Below are positions 1-6,082 of a stretch of 10,195 nt of DNA, in pieces. This DNA comes from an uncultured Alphaproteobacteria bacterium (lineage in GTDB: Bacteria; Pseudomonadota; Alphaproteobacteria; Minwuiales; Minwuiaceae), in the NCBI GenBank assembly GCA_913064755.1, contig CAJYBQ010000074.1, positions 1 through 10,195 on the forward strand. Reading direction: 5' to 3'. Each line of letters starts with the position of its first letter. The first letter of the stretch is position 1. Both the position numbers and the translations under genes were made by a program. A model generated the notes under the pieces. That model saw only the letters and a program-made list of their open reading frames with translations. It was not told the DNA's origin and did not search any database.

Positions 1-175
1 TGGGCACGCCGTCGGGGTGTGCGGATGGTCATCCTACCCCTTGTCCACGCGCACGCGGACTTGATCCGCGTGTCCAGCCTTCCGGCGTTCGAGTGGCACA
101 CTGGGTACCCGGGTCAAGCCCGGGCACGCCGTCGGGGTGTGTGAATGGTCATCCCACCCCCCTTGTCCACGGCGC

Positions 176-194
176 ACGCGGACTTGATCCGCGT
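176..194. repeat. Palindrome with CTTGA core, second tandem unit
   Basis: Perfect 7 bp arms ACGCGGA and TCCGCGT flank a CTTGA loop. The identical element occurs at 53-71 in the first unit. The loop is the reverse complement of the TCAAG loop in the neighbouring palindrome, so the two hairpins may derive from one ancestral element present in opposite orientations. Confidence 0.8.
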
Positions 195-228
195 GTCCAG
201 CCTTCCGGCATCCGGGCGGCACTCCGGG

Positions 229-249
229 TGCCCGGGTCAAGCCCGGGCA
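229..249. repeat. Palindrome with TCAAG core, second tandem unit
   Basis: Perfect 8 bp arms TGCCCGGG and CCCGGGCA flank TCAAG. The counterpart in the first unit (108-124) keeps 6 bp arms, CCCGGG on each side. Conservation of the stem despite flanking substitutions suggests that the hairpin, or the site, is the maintained part of the repeat. Confidence 0.8.
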
Positions 250-292
250 CGCCGTCGGGGTTTGTGGCAGACTGCCATTGCCCTGAATGCCA

Positions 293-311
293 CCCCGCAG
301 CCGATGCGGGG
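293..311 (-). terminator. Candidate hairpin terminator after hyuB-like gene
   Basis: CCCCGCA and TGCGGGG form a perfect 7 bp stem around a 5-base loop. It begins about 37 bases beyond the hyuB-like stop codon on the minus strand. No run of T follows it in that direction, so it would be a weak intrinsic terminator, or a 3'-end-stabilising hairpin with Rho doing the termination. Confidence 0.35.
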
Positions 312-347
312 GCCATGCTTCCGTGAACCTCGACCGCCTGGATCGCA

Positions 348-2117
348 TTACCCGGCGCGCAGGGCCTCCGTTGCAGCCTCGTCCACTTCGCCGGCAGCAG
401 TCAGGGCGACGCGATAGACATCGCGGGCGCGCCCGGCGCTGATCCAGCCTTCGCGGACGTCCTTTTCGATCCGTGCCGGATCACGCTGGGCCGGATCACC
501 GTAGCCACCACCGCCACAGCAATGGGAGACGACGTTCTCGCCCGGATGCAGGGTCACGACATCGCTGTTCGCGGTCGGCGTGATCTCGCCGTCGGTGCCG
601 CGGATGCCCTGGAATGCGCTGCCGCCACGGCCTGCGCCGCGCACGCCCTGGGCAGGGTTGTAGGTACCGTCGGGGACGAAGGCCACTTCCATGTCGCCAC
701 GGGTCGGGCCGTATTCGACACGCATGCCGGGGCCGCCCTTCTGCTTGCCGGCACCTTCCGAATCCGTGATGAAGCGGCGTTCCTTCACCAGCATCGGATG
801 CCGCATCTCGTCCAGTTCGATGCTGTCCTGGTAGCACAGTCCGGCATTGCCGACGTGGCCGAGGGTGATCCAGGCGTCCGTACCCGGTGCGGCTGCACCG
901 CCGGTCATGGCCAGGAAGAGCTGGTTCACATAGCGTTCCTTCAGCTTCGGGTCATAGCCGGACACGACGCCGACGGACGCGGGCAGGATCGCGCCGGATT
1001 CGGCCATGCCGAAGCCTTCCTCCAGTTCCGCGATCGCTGCCTGGACCGAGTTGGCCACCCTGTCGGCGACGTTGGTGGTGGCGACGGAGCAGCTGGTCGG
1101 GTGTTCGGGAATGCCGCAGATGGAGTTCTTCTTCAGGTGGATGTCGATCCGCCGGAACGCGCCGTCGTTCTTCGGCACCGACGGGTCGATGGAATTGAAC
1201 ACGCCGATCATGGCCGCGGTCCGGGCACAGGCTTCCGACAGGTTCAGGCCGCAGGGCAGGGCATCCATGTTGTCGGTCAGGTCCACCGCGATGCGGCCCG
1301 CGTCGGCATTCACCTTCACGGTCACGTTGATCGGGATACCGTCTTCCGGCGTGCCGGGAACCGGGTCGTGGCGACTGGTCCATGACGTGGTGCCGCTGGG
1401 CATCTTCGCGATGGCGTTGACCATGCGGCTCTCGGTGTAGTCGAACCACTGGCCGGTGAAGTCATGCAGCGTGTCCCAACCGATCTCGTCGGCGAGGGAA
1501 AGCAGTTCCCGCTCCCCGATCCGCGCGGCACCGACCATGGCGAGATAGTCACCCCACCACTGTTCCGGCACGCGGATGCGCAGCATGCACATGCGGATCA
1601 GGTCGCCGACATTCTCGTAGTTCTCCTGCACCTTCACGCCGGGGAAGATCAGGGCGCCTTCCTCGTAGACGTCGCGGGCGTTGCCCATGTAGGTGGTCGG
1701 CTGGGAATTGCCGCAGTCGGCCTGGTGCGCCTTCGCCAGCACGGTGAAGTGATGGACACCGTCGTCGTCGATCACCGGCACGATCAGCGTGTGGTCCGCC
1801 GGATGCGAACAGCCGTGGTAGGGGGAGTTGTGCAGGAAGGCATCGCCCTTCTTCAGCACCGGATGGAATTCCTTGATCGAGCGGGCCATCAGGTCCGGCC
1901 CGCTCAACACGTGGATGGGCAGGCTCTCGGCAGTGGCCAGCAGCCGGTCATCCGCCGTGATGATGCAGCAGGAGAAATCCCGCGCGATATTCAGCACGCC
2001 GGAACGGCCGGTGCGGAGCAGGGTATTGGCCATCTTGCGCGCAATACCTTCCAGGCGGTTGTTCAGGATCGCAAGCTGGACCCCGTCGATCTGCTTCGCT
2101 GCTGCAGTATCGCCCAT
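348..2117 (-). CDS. Hydantoinase B / 5-oxoprolinase-family (HyuB) subunit
   Basis: This is a 589-residue cytoplasmic protein of the HyuB family, which includes N-methylhydantoinase B, the oxoprolinase C-terminal half and acetone-carboxylase-type subunits. Family signatures are NSPYHGCSHPADHT (98-110), AHQADCG (130-136; family form AHHADIGG), SEGAGKQKGGPG (453-464) and a Gly-rich GGGGYGDP (535-542) near the C-terminus. The ATG at 2117 is chosen because GGGAGAG lies just upstream; an in-frame GTG at 2153 would overlap the preceding SDR gene. The length is close to full for a HyuB chain. It lies 13 bases after the SDR stop, so the two are probably co-transcribed. HyuB proteins normally work with a HyuA partner (the ATP-binding half), and none is present here. 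The substrate is unknown: hydantoins, oxoproline-like lactams and ketones are all handled by relatives. The protein is cysteine-rich (12 Cys), including CC at 50-51 and 533-534. Confidence 0.9.
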   Translation of the reverse strand: MGDTAAAKQIDGVQLAILNNRLEGIARKMANTLLRTGRSGVLNIARDFSCCIITADDRLLATAESLPIHVLSGPDLMARSIKEFHPVLKKGDAFLHNSPYHGCSHPADHTLIVPVIDDDGVHHFTVLAKAHQADCGNSQPTTYMGNARDVYEEGALIFPGVKVQENYENVGDLIRMCMLRIRVPEQWWGDYLAMVGAARIGERELLSLADEIGWDTLHDFTGQWFDYTESRMVNAIAKMPSGTTSWTSRHDPVPGTPEDGIPINVTVKVNADAGRIAVDLTDNMDALPCGLNLSEACARTAAMIGVFNSIDPSVPKNDGAFRRIDIHLKKNSICGIPEHPTSCSVATTNVADRVANSVQAAIAELEEGFGMAESGAILPASVGVVSGYDPKLKERYVNQLFLAMTGGAAAPGTDAWITLGHVGNAGLCYQDSIELDEMRHPMLVKERRFITDSEGAGKQKGGPGMRVEYGPTRGDMEVAFVPDGTYNPAQGVRGAGRGGSAFQGIRGTDGEITPTANSDVVTLHPGENVVSHCCGGGGYGDPAQRDPARIEKDVREGWISAGRARDVYRVALTAAGEVDEAATEALRAG

Positions 2118-2130
2118 CGTTCTCTCTCCC

Positions 2131-2886
2131 TTACCAGGCTCGCCAGCCACCATCGACCGGCAGTATCACCCCGTGCATTGCCCTTGCCTCTTCCGAGGCG
2201 AGGAAGACCGCGGTCCCGGCCATGTCGGCCGCGGACAGGAAGTCCTCTCCGGACGGGGTTCGTTCACGTACCTTCGCCGCCCATTCCGGGTCAGCGCGCA
2301 ATTCGATATTCAGCGGTGTCGCGACATTGCCCGGTGCCAGGGCATTGACGTTGATGCCATGGGGCGCGAGTTCGAGGCACAGGGACTTGGTCAGGTTGTT
2401 CATGCCGCCCTTGGACGCGCAGTAGGCGGCGGAATTGGGAAAGCCGCCGATGCCGGCGATGGAACTGACGTTGATGACCCGACCCCAGTGTTGCGCCTTC
2501 TTGTGGGCGACACAGGCCTGGGTCAGGAAGAACGCACTCTTCAGATTGGTGTCGAGCTGCCCGTCCCAGTTGGCTTCGTCGACTTCCTCGATGGGGCGCG
2601 GTTCGAAGATGCCCGCATTGTTGACCAGGATATCGACGGGGCCGAGCCGGGCGACGATGTCTGCCATCAGCCGGGCAATCTCGGCGACGTCGGAGACATC
2701 GGCCTGGAAGGCGGCGGCATGGCCACCGTTGGTGCGAATGGCGGCCACGATCTCGTCTGCCGCGGCCTTGTTCCGGCGGTTGATCACCGCGATCGTCGCA
2801 CCCTCTGCGGCCATGGCCAGCGCAATTTCGGCGCCGATCCCCTGGGAACCGCCGGTTACTGCTGCGATACGGCCTGAAAGTCGCAT
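2131..2886 (-). CDS. Short-chain dehydrogenase/reductase (classical SDR, 251 aa)
   Basis: This is an NAD(P)-dependent oxidoreductase with a Rossmann fold and the classical 250-residue length. Visible motifs are the nucleotide-binding TGGSQGIG (11-18), DV at 63-64, NNAG (89-92), the catalytic tetrad N114-S142-Y155-K159 (YCASK), and the PG turn at 185-186. The residues after strand beta-2 read NRR (36-38); the basic residues favour NADP(H) over NAD(H), which is an inference. There is no signal peptide, so it acts in the cytoplasm. A GGAG sits about nine bases before the ATG. The gene lies between the transporter binding protein (80 bp upstream) and the hyuB-like gene (13 bp downstream), which suggests it acts on the imported solute or on a product of HyuB. 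SDR sequences do not reveal their substrate, so the reaction (alcohol, ketone or sugar-acid oxidation/reduction) stays open. Confidence 0.93.
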   Translation of the reverse strand: MRLSGRIAAVTGGSQGIGAEIALAMAAEGATIAVINRRNKAAADEIVAAIRTNGGHAAAFQADVSDVAEIARLMADIVARLGPVDILVNNAGIFEPRPIEEVDEANWDGQLDTNLKSAFFLTQACVAHKKAQHWGRVINVSSIAGIGGFPNSAAYCASKGGMNNLTKSLCLELAPHGINVNALAPGNVATPLNIELRADPEWAAKVRERTPSGEDFLSAADMAGTAVFLASEEARAMHGVILPVDGGWRAW

Positions 2887-2900
2887 TCTCGGGTACTCCG

Positions 2901-2943
2901 GAAAGAGAAGAGCCCCGCCCCGATGGTGGTCGGGACGAGGCTC
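2901..2943 (-). terminator. Hairpin terminator/attenuator between binding protein and SDR genes
   Basis: On the minus strand, the arms 2931-2943 and 2910-2922 pair over 13 positions with two mismatches (outer five pairs GAGCC/GGCTC), around an 8-base loop. A pyrimidine-rich tract (TTCTCTTTC, 2901-2909) follows. The hairpin starts about 24 bases after the binding-protein stop codon. The U-tract is imperfect, so partial read-through into SDR-hyuB is likely. This fits the common arrangement in which the binding protein is made in excess over downstream genes. It could also protect the 3' end of the binding-protein mRNA. Confidence 0.6.
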
Positions 2944-2966
2944 GGTCTGTTATCGCTGCTGACGGA

Positions 2967-4187
2967 TCAACGCGCGATGTAGCTGTAGCGCTTGCCGAAA
3001 AGCACATCCAGCGGCACGGCTTCGGAGATGGTGAAGTCCGCGGCCACTGCCGGCTTGCCGTTCGTGGTTTCCACGATCAGGTACGGCGCACGATCCTGGT
3101 GATGCAGGATGTTGGTGAAGGTCCGCGTGCCGATCAGGAACGGCTCGTCACGGAAGGTTTCCATCGCTGCGACAACGGCATCGGTCTCGAACGTACCGGC
3201 CTTTTCCACCGCGCGGGCCCACATCTCGATGACCAGGTAACCCGGATAGGTGTACTGGCTGTTCGGACGCTCGCCGAAGCGGGCTTCGTACTTGTCGTTG
3301 AAGGCTTCAACGGCGGGACGCGGGTCATCACCGTAGATCGAAGCCTGCTCCGTCACGTAGTGACCGGTCAGGTTCGGCACAGAATCGAGCCAGTAGGTGC
3401 CGCTCATGGAGCTGCCGCCGGCCAGGGCCGAGGTGATGCCTGCTGCACGGATCTGGCGCAGCGCACTGGCACCGCCTGGAATGTAGGAACAGTTCATGAT
3501 GATGTCGGGCTGTTCCGGCAGGTTCTTGATCCGCGTGATCTGTGCCGCAATGGACGCATCATTGTTCTGGTAGACGTCATGGCCGAGGATCTTCAGGCCA
3601 AGCTTCTCACGCCACATCCAGTCGAAGCCGTAGCAGATGCCCTTGTTGTACTCGATGGTGGTGTCGAGAAGGATGTAGGCTGTCTTCCAGTCCTTGTTCT
3701 GCGCACCCCATTCGGCAATCGTCGCGCCCTGCACGCCGGCCAGAACGGACGAGGAGAAGGCATTCTTGCCAACGCCCTGGATACCGGCCAGCACGCTTTC
3801 CGCACAGAGGAAGATCGCGATCTTGTTCGCGTTCTTCGCCGCAAGGGCGGCCGGTGCGCCGAAGTCGTAGTCGCAATCGACGGCGAGCATCTGCGCGCCT
3901 TCGTTCAGGACTTCCTGACCGGCCTTGGCGCCTTCGACACGGTCCGTCTTGGCATCAGCCATGACAGCCCGGATCTTCTTGCCGAGGATGCCGCCCTTGG
4001 CATTGATGTCATCAATGGCAATCAGGGCCGCGTTCGTGGATGGCTGGCTGTAGGCCTGCATCCAACCTGAATAGGACGCCGCGAAGCCGACAACGACCTC
4101 GTTGTCGTCCGCGTTCGCCGTCGTCACGCCTGCGGCGAGACCCAACGCTGCAACCGCACCAATGGCGGATGTTGCAAATTTTCTCAT
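2967..4187 (-). CDS. Periplasmic substrate-binding protein of a HAAT/Liv-type ABC importer
   Basis: This is a 406-residue type I periplasmic-binding-fold protein of the branched-chain amino acid/amide group (LivK/AmiC-like). A Sec signal peptide is clear: MRK, a hydrophobic Ala/Gly stretch, then a likely cut after ANA at residue 26, with no lipobox cysteine. The mature start VVVGFAASYSG and the segment AIDDINAKGGILGKKI (57-72) are typical of the family. The ATG at 4187 is chosen because AGGAGG precedes it by about ten bases and the signal peptide begins there; longer in-frame starts (4208, 4226) would put that site inside the gene. Four cysteines (105, 128, 185, 233) could form disulfides in the periplasm. 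It is divergent from livGFHM and is the only binding protein in the window, so it probably serves that transporter. The ligand cannot be assigned; the binding-site stretch SGWMQAYSQPS (40-50) differs from the usual GPxTG-type loop of amino-acid binders. Confidence 0.92.
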   Translation of the reverse strand: MRKFATSAIGAVAALGLAAGVTTANADDNEVVVGFAASYSGWMQAYSQPSTNAALIAIDDINAKGGILGKKIRAVMADAKTDRVEGAKAGQEVLNEGAQMLAVDCDYDFGAPAALAAKNANKIAIFLCAESVLAGIQGVGKNAFSSSVLAGVQGATIAEWGAQNKDWKTAYILLDTTIEYNKGICYGFDWMWREKLGLKILGHDVYQNNDASIAAQITRIKNLPEQPDIIMNCSYIPGGASALRQIRAAGITSALAGGSSMSGTYWLDSVPNLTGHYVTEQASIYGDDPRPAVEAFNDKYEARFGERPNSQYTYPGYLVIEMWARAVEKAGTFETDAVVAAMETFRDEPFLIGTRTFTNILHHQDRAPYLIVETTNGKPAVAADFTISEAVPLDVLFGKRYSYIAR

Positions 4188-4371
4188 TCGACCGAAACCT
4201 CCTGTCATGATCACGCACCGCTCCAATTCAGCACCCCCTGTGGAACAACGACGCCTCCTGACGCTGGTCCCGGGATTTGTTGCGCTGCAGCAGAACGGTG
4301 TCGCGCTGCCAACATGCTACGACATATCCGGAAACTGGCAACTACCGGGCAGGGGTGAAGCCTTGGACCCA

Positions 4372-4379
4372 TGTGCACA
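4372..4379. promoter_or_regulatory. Palindrome TGTGCACA, possible operator
   Basis: A perfect 8 bp palindrome lies in the divergent gap, just downstream of the weak plus-strand TTGGAC box. A GT...AC core is seen in some GntR-type operators, but one short site is weak evidence and no regulator gene lies nearby. Confidence 0.2.
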
Positions 4380-4465
4380 AAACTGCGATGTATAGCGTAC
4401 CAAGCGGGTGTTCAGGCGTGTTCGGAAGGGGTGTGAGGCCTTGAAAACCCACGGATTCCAGTACG

Positions 4466-4479
4466 TTCGCGGTCGCGAA
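4466..4479. promoter_or_regulatory. Inverted repeat TTCGCG-GT-CGCGAA, possible operator
   Basis: Perfect 6 bp arms surround a 2-base centre in the leader of livG, about 125 bases before its start codon. The two-base gap is too small for a good RNA hairpin loop, so a protein-binding DNA site is the likelier role. The partner protein is unknown. Confidence 0.3.
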
Positions 4480-4589
4480 GACGGCTGGCGGGCCGGGTCG
4501 CTCATCTTGCCGCGCCGCAACATCACGTCTAACGTCGCTTCATCAGACAAGGGTGCCGGGCCGTATTCCCGGTGCATGCTTTCAAACGC

Positions 4590-4594
4590 GGAGG
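4590..4594 (+). promoter_or_regulatory. Ribosome binding site that sets the livG start
   Basis: GGAGG (within CGGAGGGGCC) sits eight bases before a GTG at 4603. The upstream in-frame ATGs at 4408 and 4576 have no comparable site at the right distance. This site therefore favours the GTG start. Confidence 0.65.
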
Positions 4595-4602
4595 GGCCAT
4601 CG

Positions 4603-5340
4603 GTGCAACAGGGCGGAGACAGCAGTTCCACGCTGGAGGTGCGCGACGTCACCATCAGGTTCGAGGGTCTGACGGCCATCGACCAGGTGAACGAAACCGT
4701 ATCGCCAGGCGAAATCCTCGGGCTGATCGGCCCGAATGGCGCGGGCAAGACCACATTGGTCAACACGATGACCGGATTCCAGGAACCAACCGTCGGCGAC
4801 GTCCTGCTTGACGGTGTTTCCGTCCGCAAGGTCACGGCACACATGCTGCGCCGCAAGGGCGTGTCCCGCACGTTCCAGGCAGGCCGGCTGTTCCGCGAGA
4901 TGAGTGTCGTCGAGAACGTCGAGGTCGCCGGTGTCGGCATGGGTCTGCGCCGTGCCGCAGCCCACCGGGAGGCACTGAAGCTGCTCGACTGGATCGGCCT
5001 GTCGGAGCGGGCGAACGTGCTGGCCGGTGCGCTGCCCTACACGGATGAACGCCGTGTCGGCATTGCGCGCGCCCTGATCCAGTCACCGAAATTCATGCTG
5101 CTGGATGAACCGGCGGCGGGCATGTCGGACCTGGAATGCGATGACCTGATGAAACTGGTGCAGCGGGTTCGGGACGAATTCGGCTGCGGCGTCGTGCTGA
5201 TCGAACACAACATGCGCGTTGTCATGGGGGTCTGTGAGCGGATCCACGTGCTGGACAGCGGCAGGACCATTGCCCGGGGCACTCCGTCGGAAGTGCAGAA
5301 GAACCCGGCGGTGATCGAAGCCTATCTGGGCAAGGGGTAA
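4603..5340 (+). CDS. ABC importer ATPase, LivG-type
   Basis: This is one of the two cytoplasmic ATPases that power the Liv/HAAT importer. From the GTG start it has 245 residues, normal for LivG. Visible parts are Walker A GPNGAGKTT (43-51), the Q-loop glutamine in TFQAGRLF (92), Walker B FMLLDEP (164-170), and the H-loop histidine in LIEHNM (202). The ABC signature position reads LPYTDERRVGIARAL (from 144) instead of LSGGQ or the usual LivG form LxYGQQRR, so the signature glycine is replaced. The following RRxxIARAL helix is intact, so the protein is probably active. An ATG at 4576 would give 254 residues but lacks a ribosome site. It is the first gene of a four-gene operon and ends four bases before livF. 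The specificity of the complex comes from the binding protein, not from this subunit. Confidence 0.93.
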   Translation: MQQGGDSSSTLEVRDVTIRFEGLTAIDQVNETVSPGEILGLIGPNGAGKTTLVNTMTGFQEPTVGDVLLDGVSVRKVTAHMLRRKGVSRTFQAGRLFREMSVVENVEVAGVGMGLRRAAAHREALKLLDWIGLSERANVLAGALPYTDERRVGIARALIQSPKFMLLDEPAAGMSDLECDDLMKLVQRVRDEFGCGVVLIEHNMRVVMGVCERIHVLDSGRTIARGTPSEVQKNPAVIEAYLGKG

Positions 5341-5344
5341 GGCC

Positions 5345-6082
5345 ATGCTGGAGGTCAAGGATCTCGAAGTGCGATACGGCCGGTTGACGGCCCTGCGGGG
5401 TGTCAACCTGTCGATCAAGGAAGGCGAGATCGCCTGTATCGTCGGCCCCAACGGTGCGGGCAAGTCGACGACGCTGCTGGCGATATCCAGTGTCCTGACG
5501 CCAACGGCGGGCAGCATCTCGTTCGCTGGCAGACAGATAAACGGCACCCGGCCGGAAGACGTGGCTCGCCTCGGCATCTCGCAGGTGCCGGAAGGCCGCC
5601 ATATCTTCACGTCCCTGTCGGTGGAGGAAAACCTGCGGGTCGGAACCGCCACCCGCAGTGACAAGGAGGAGATGAAGCGCGACTACGACCGCGTGATCGA
5701 GACCTTTCCGATCCTGGGGGAGCGTCGGCGCCAGTCGGCCGGCAAGCTTTCCGGTGGAGAACAGCAGATGCTCGCCATCGGTCGGGCGCTGATGACCAAC
5801 CCGCGTTTCATGACGATCGACGAACCCTCGCTCGGCCTGGCGCCGAAGATCGTCGACCGGGTCTATGAGGTCCTGATCGACCTGCGCGAGAAACGCGGCC
5901 TGACATTGCTGATCGTCGAGCAGAGTTCGGAGCGGGCGCTGAAGGCGGCGGACACGCTCTACGTGCTGCGCAACGGAACGATCCAGCTGACCGGCAATGC
6001 CGCCGACCTGCAGGACGGCAAGGCGGTTCACAAGGCCTATTTCGGCTTCTCTGAAGATCACGAAGGGGAGGTAATGATCTGA
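5345..6082 (+). CDS. ABC importer ATPase, LivF-type
   Basis: This is the second ATPase of the importer, pairing with LivG on the cytoplasmic face of the permease. It has 245 residues. Motifs: Walker A GPNGAGKST (34-42), Q-loop in SQVPEGR (Q80), signature LSGGEQQ (135-141), Walker B FMTIDEP (155-161). The H-loop position carries glutamine (VEQSSERAL, Q193), which is usual for LivF and not a defect. The canonical signature here contrasts with the altered one in LivG. The ATG lies four bases after the livG stop, with the AAGGGG at the end of livG serving as ribosome site. Its stop overlaps the livH start by one base (TGATG), pointing to translational coupling. Confidence 0.95.
   Translation: MLEVKDLEVRYGRLTALRGVNLSIKEGEIACIVGPNGAGKSTTLLAISSVLTPTAGSISFAGRQINGTRPEDVARLGISQVPEGRHIFTSLSVEENLRVGTATRSDKEEMKRDYDRVIETFPILGERRRQSAGKLSGGEQQMLAIGRALMTNPRFMTIDEPSLGLAPKIVDRVYEVLIDLREKRGLTLLIVEQSSERALKAADTLYVLRNGTIQLTGNAADLQDGKAVHKAYFGFSEDHEGEVMI

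Larger units (their letters stand above)
1..264. repeat. Imperfect ~120 bp tandem repeat, two units plus partial third
   Basis: Two adjacent units, about 2-121 (120 bp) and 122-244 (123 bp), match along their whole length apart from scattered substitutions and about three single-base indels. A third copy begins at 245 and keeps only its first ~17 bases (GGGCACGCCGTCGGGGT). Each unit carries two palindromes, one around CTTGA and one around TCAAG. The first copy starts at the window edge, so the array may continue leftwards. Short open frames cross both strands here, but they consist of repeated Pro/Arg/Gly-rich text that follows the repeat units, so I do not call genes. The region lies 3' of the hyuB-like gene. 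It is best read as a dispersed alphaproteobacterial intergenic element present in tandem. Its function is unknown. Confidence 0.85.
4188..4602. promoter_or_regulatory. Divergent control region between binding-protein gene and livGFHM
   Basis: These 415 bases contain no convincing gene. They must hold the start signals for both transcripts. Plausible but weak sigma-70 boxes are TTGGAC (4363-4368) with TATA-like bases near 4391-4394 for the plus strand, where the spacing is too long, and TTGCCA (minus strand, 4336-4341) with CATGTT (4311-4316) for the minus strand. Two palindromes that could bind regulators are listed separately. An open frame continuous with livG begins at 4408, but its first 65 codons do not resemble a transporter ATPase and the best ribosome site is downstream, so I treat that stretch as leader. 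Confidence 0.5.

Noticed and set aside
1..264. CRISPR-like array
   Set aside because: The units are ~120 bp and contiguous, with no unique spacers of regular size, and there are only two full copies.
265..277. Palindrome TGGCAGACTGCCA
   Set aside because: It is short, has a single-base centre, and has no context that suggests a function beyond chance.
34..417. Short open frames on both strands across the left repeat (34-348 minus, 93-326 plus, 145-417 plus)
   Set aside because: Their protein text repeats with the DNA units, is Pro/Arg/Gly-rich, and has no convincing ribosome site. They are open by composition.
522..1385. 287-codon plus-strand open frame opposite the hyuB-like gene
   Set aside because: It is antisense to a gene with clear family motifs; the protein is low-complexity His/Gly/Ala text of the kind produced by high-GC antisense frames.
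3099..4070. 323-codon plus-strand open frame opposite the binding-protein gene
   Set aside because: It is the antisense shadow of a well-supported secreted protein and shows no recognisable domain.
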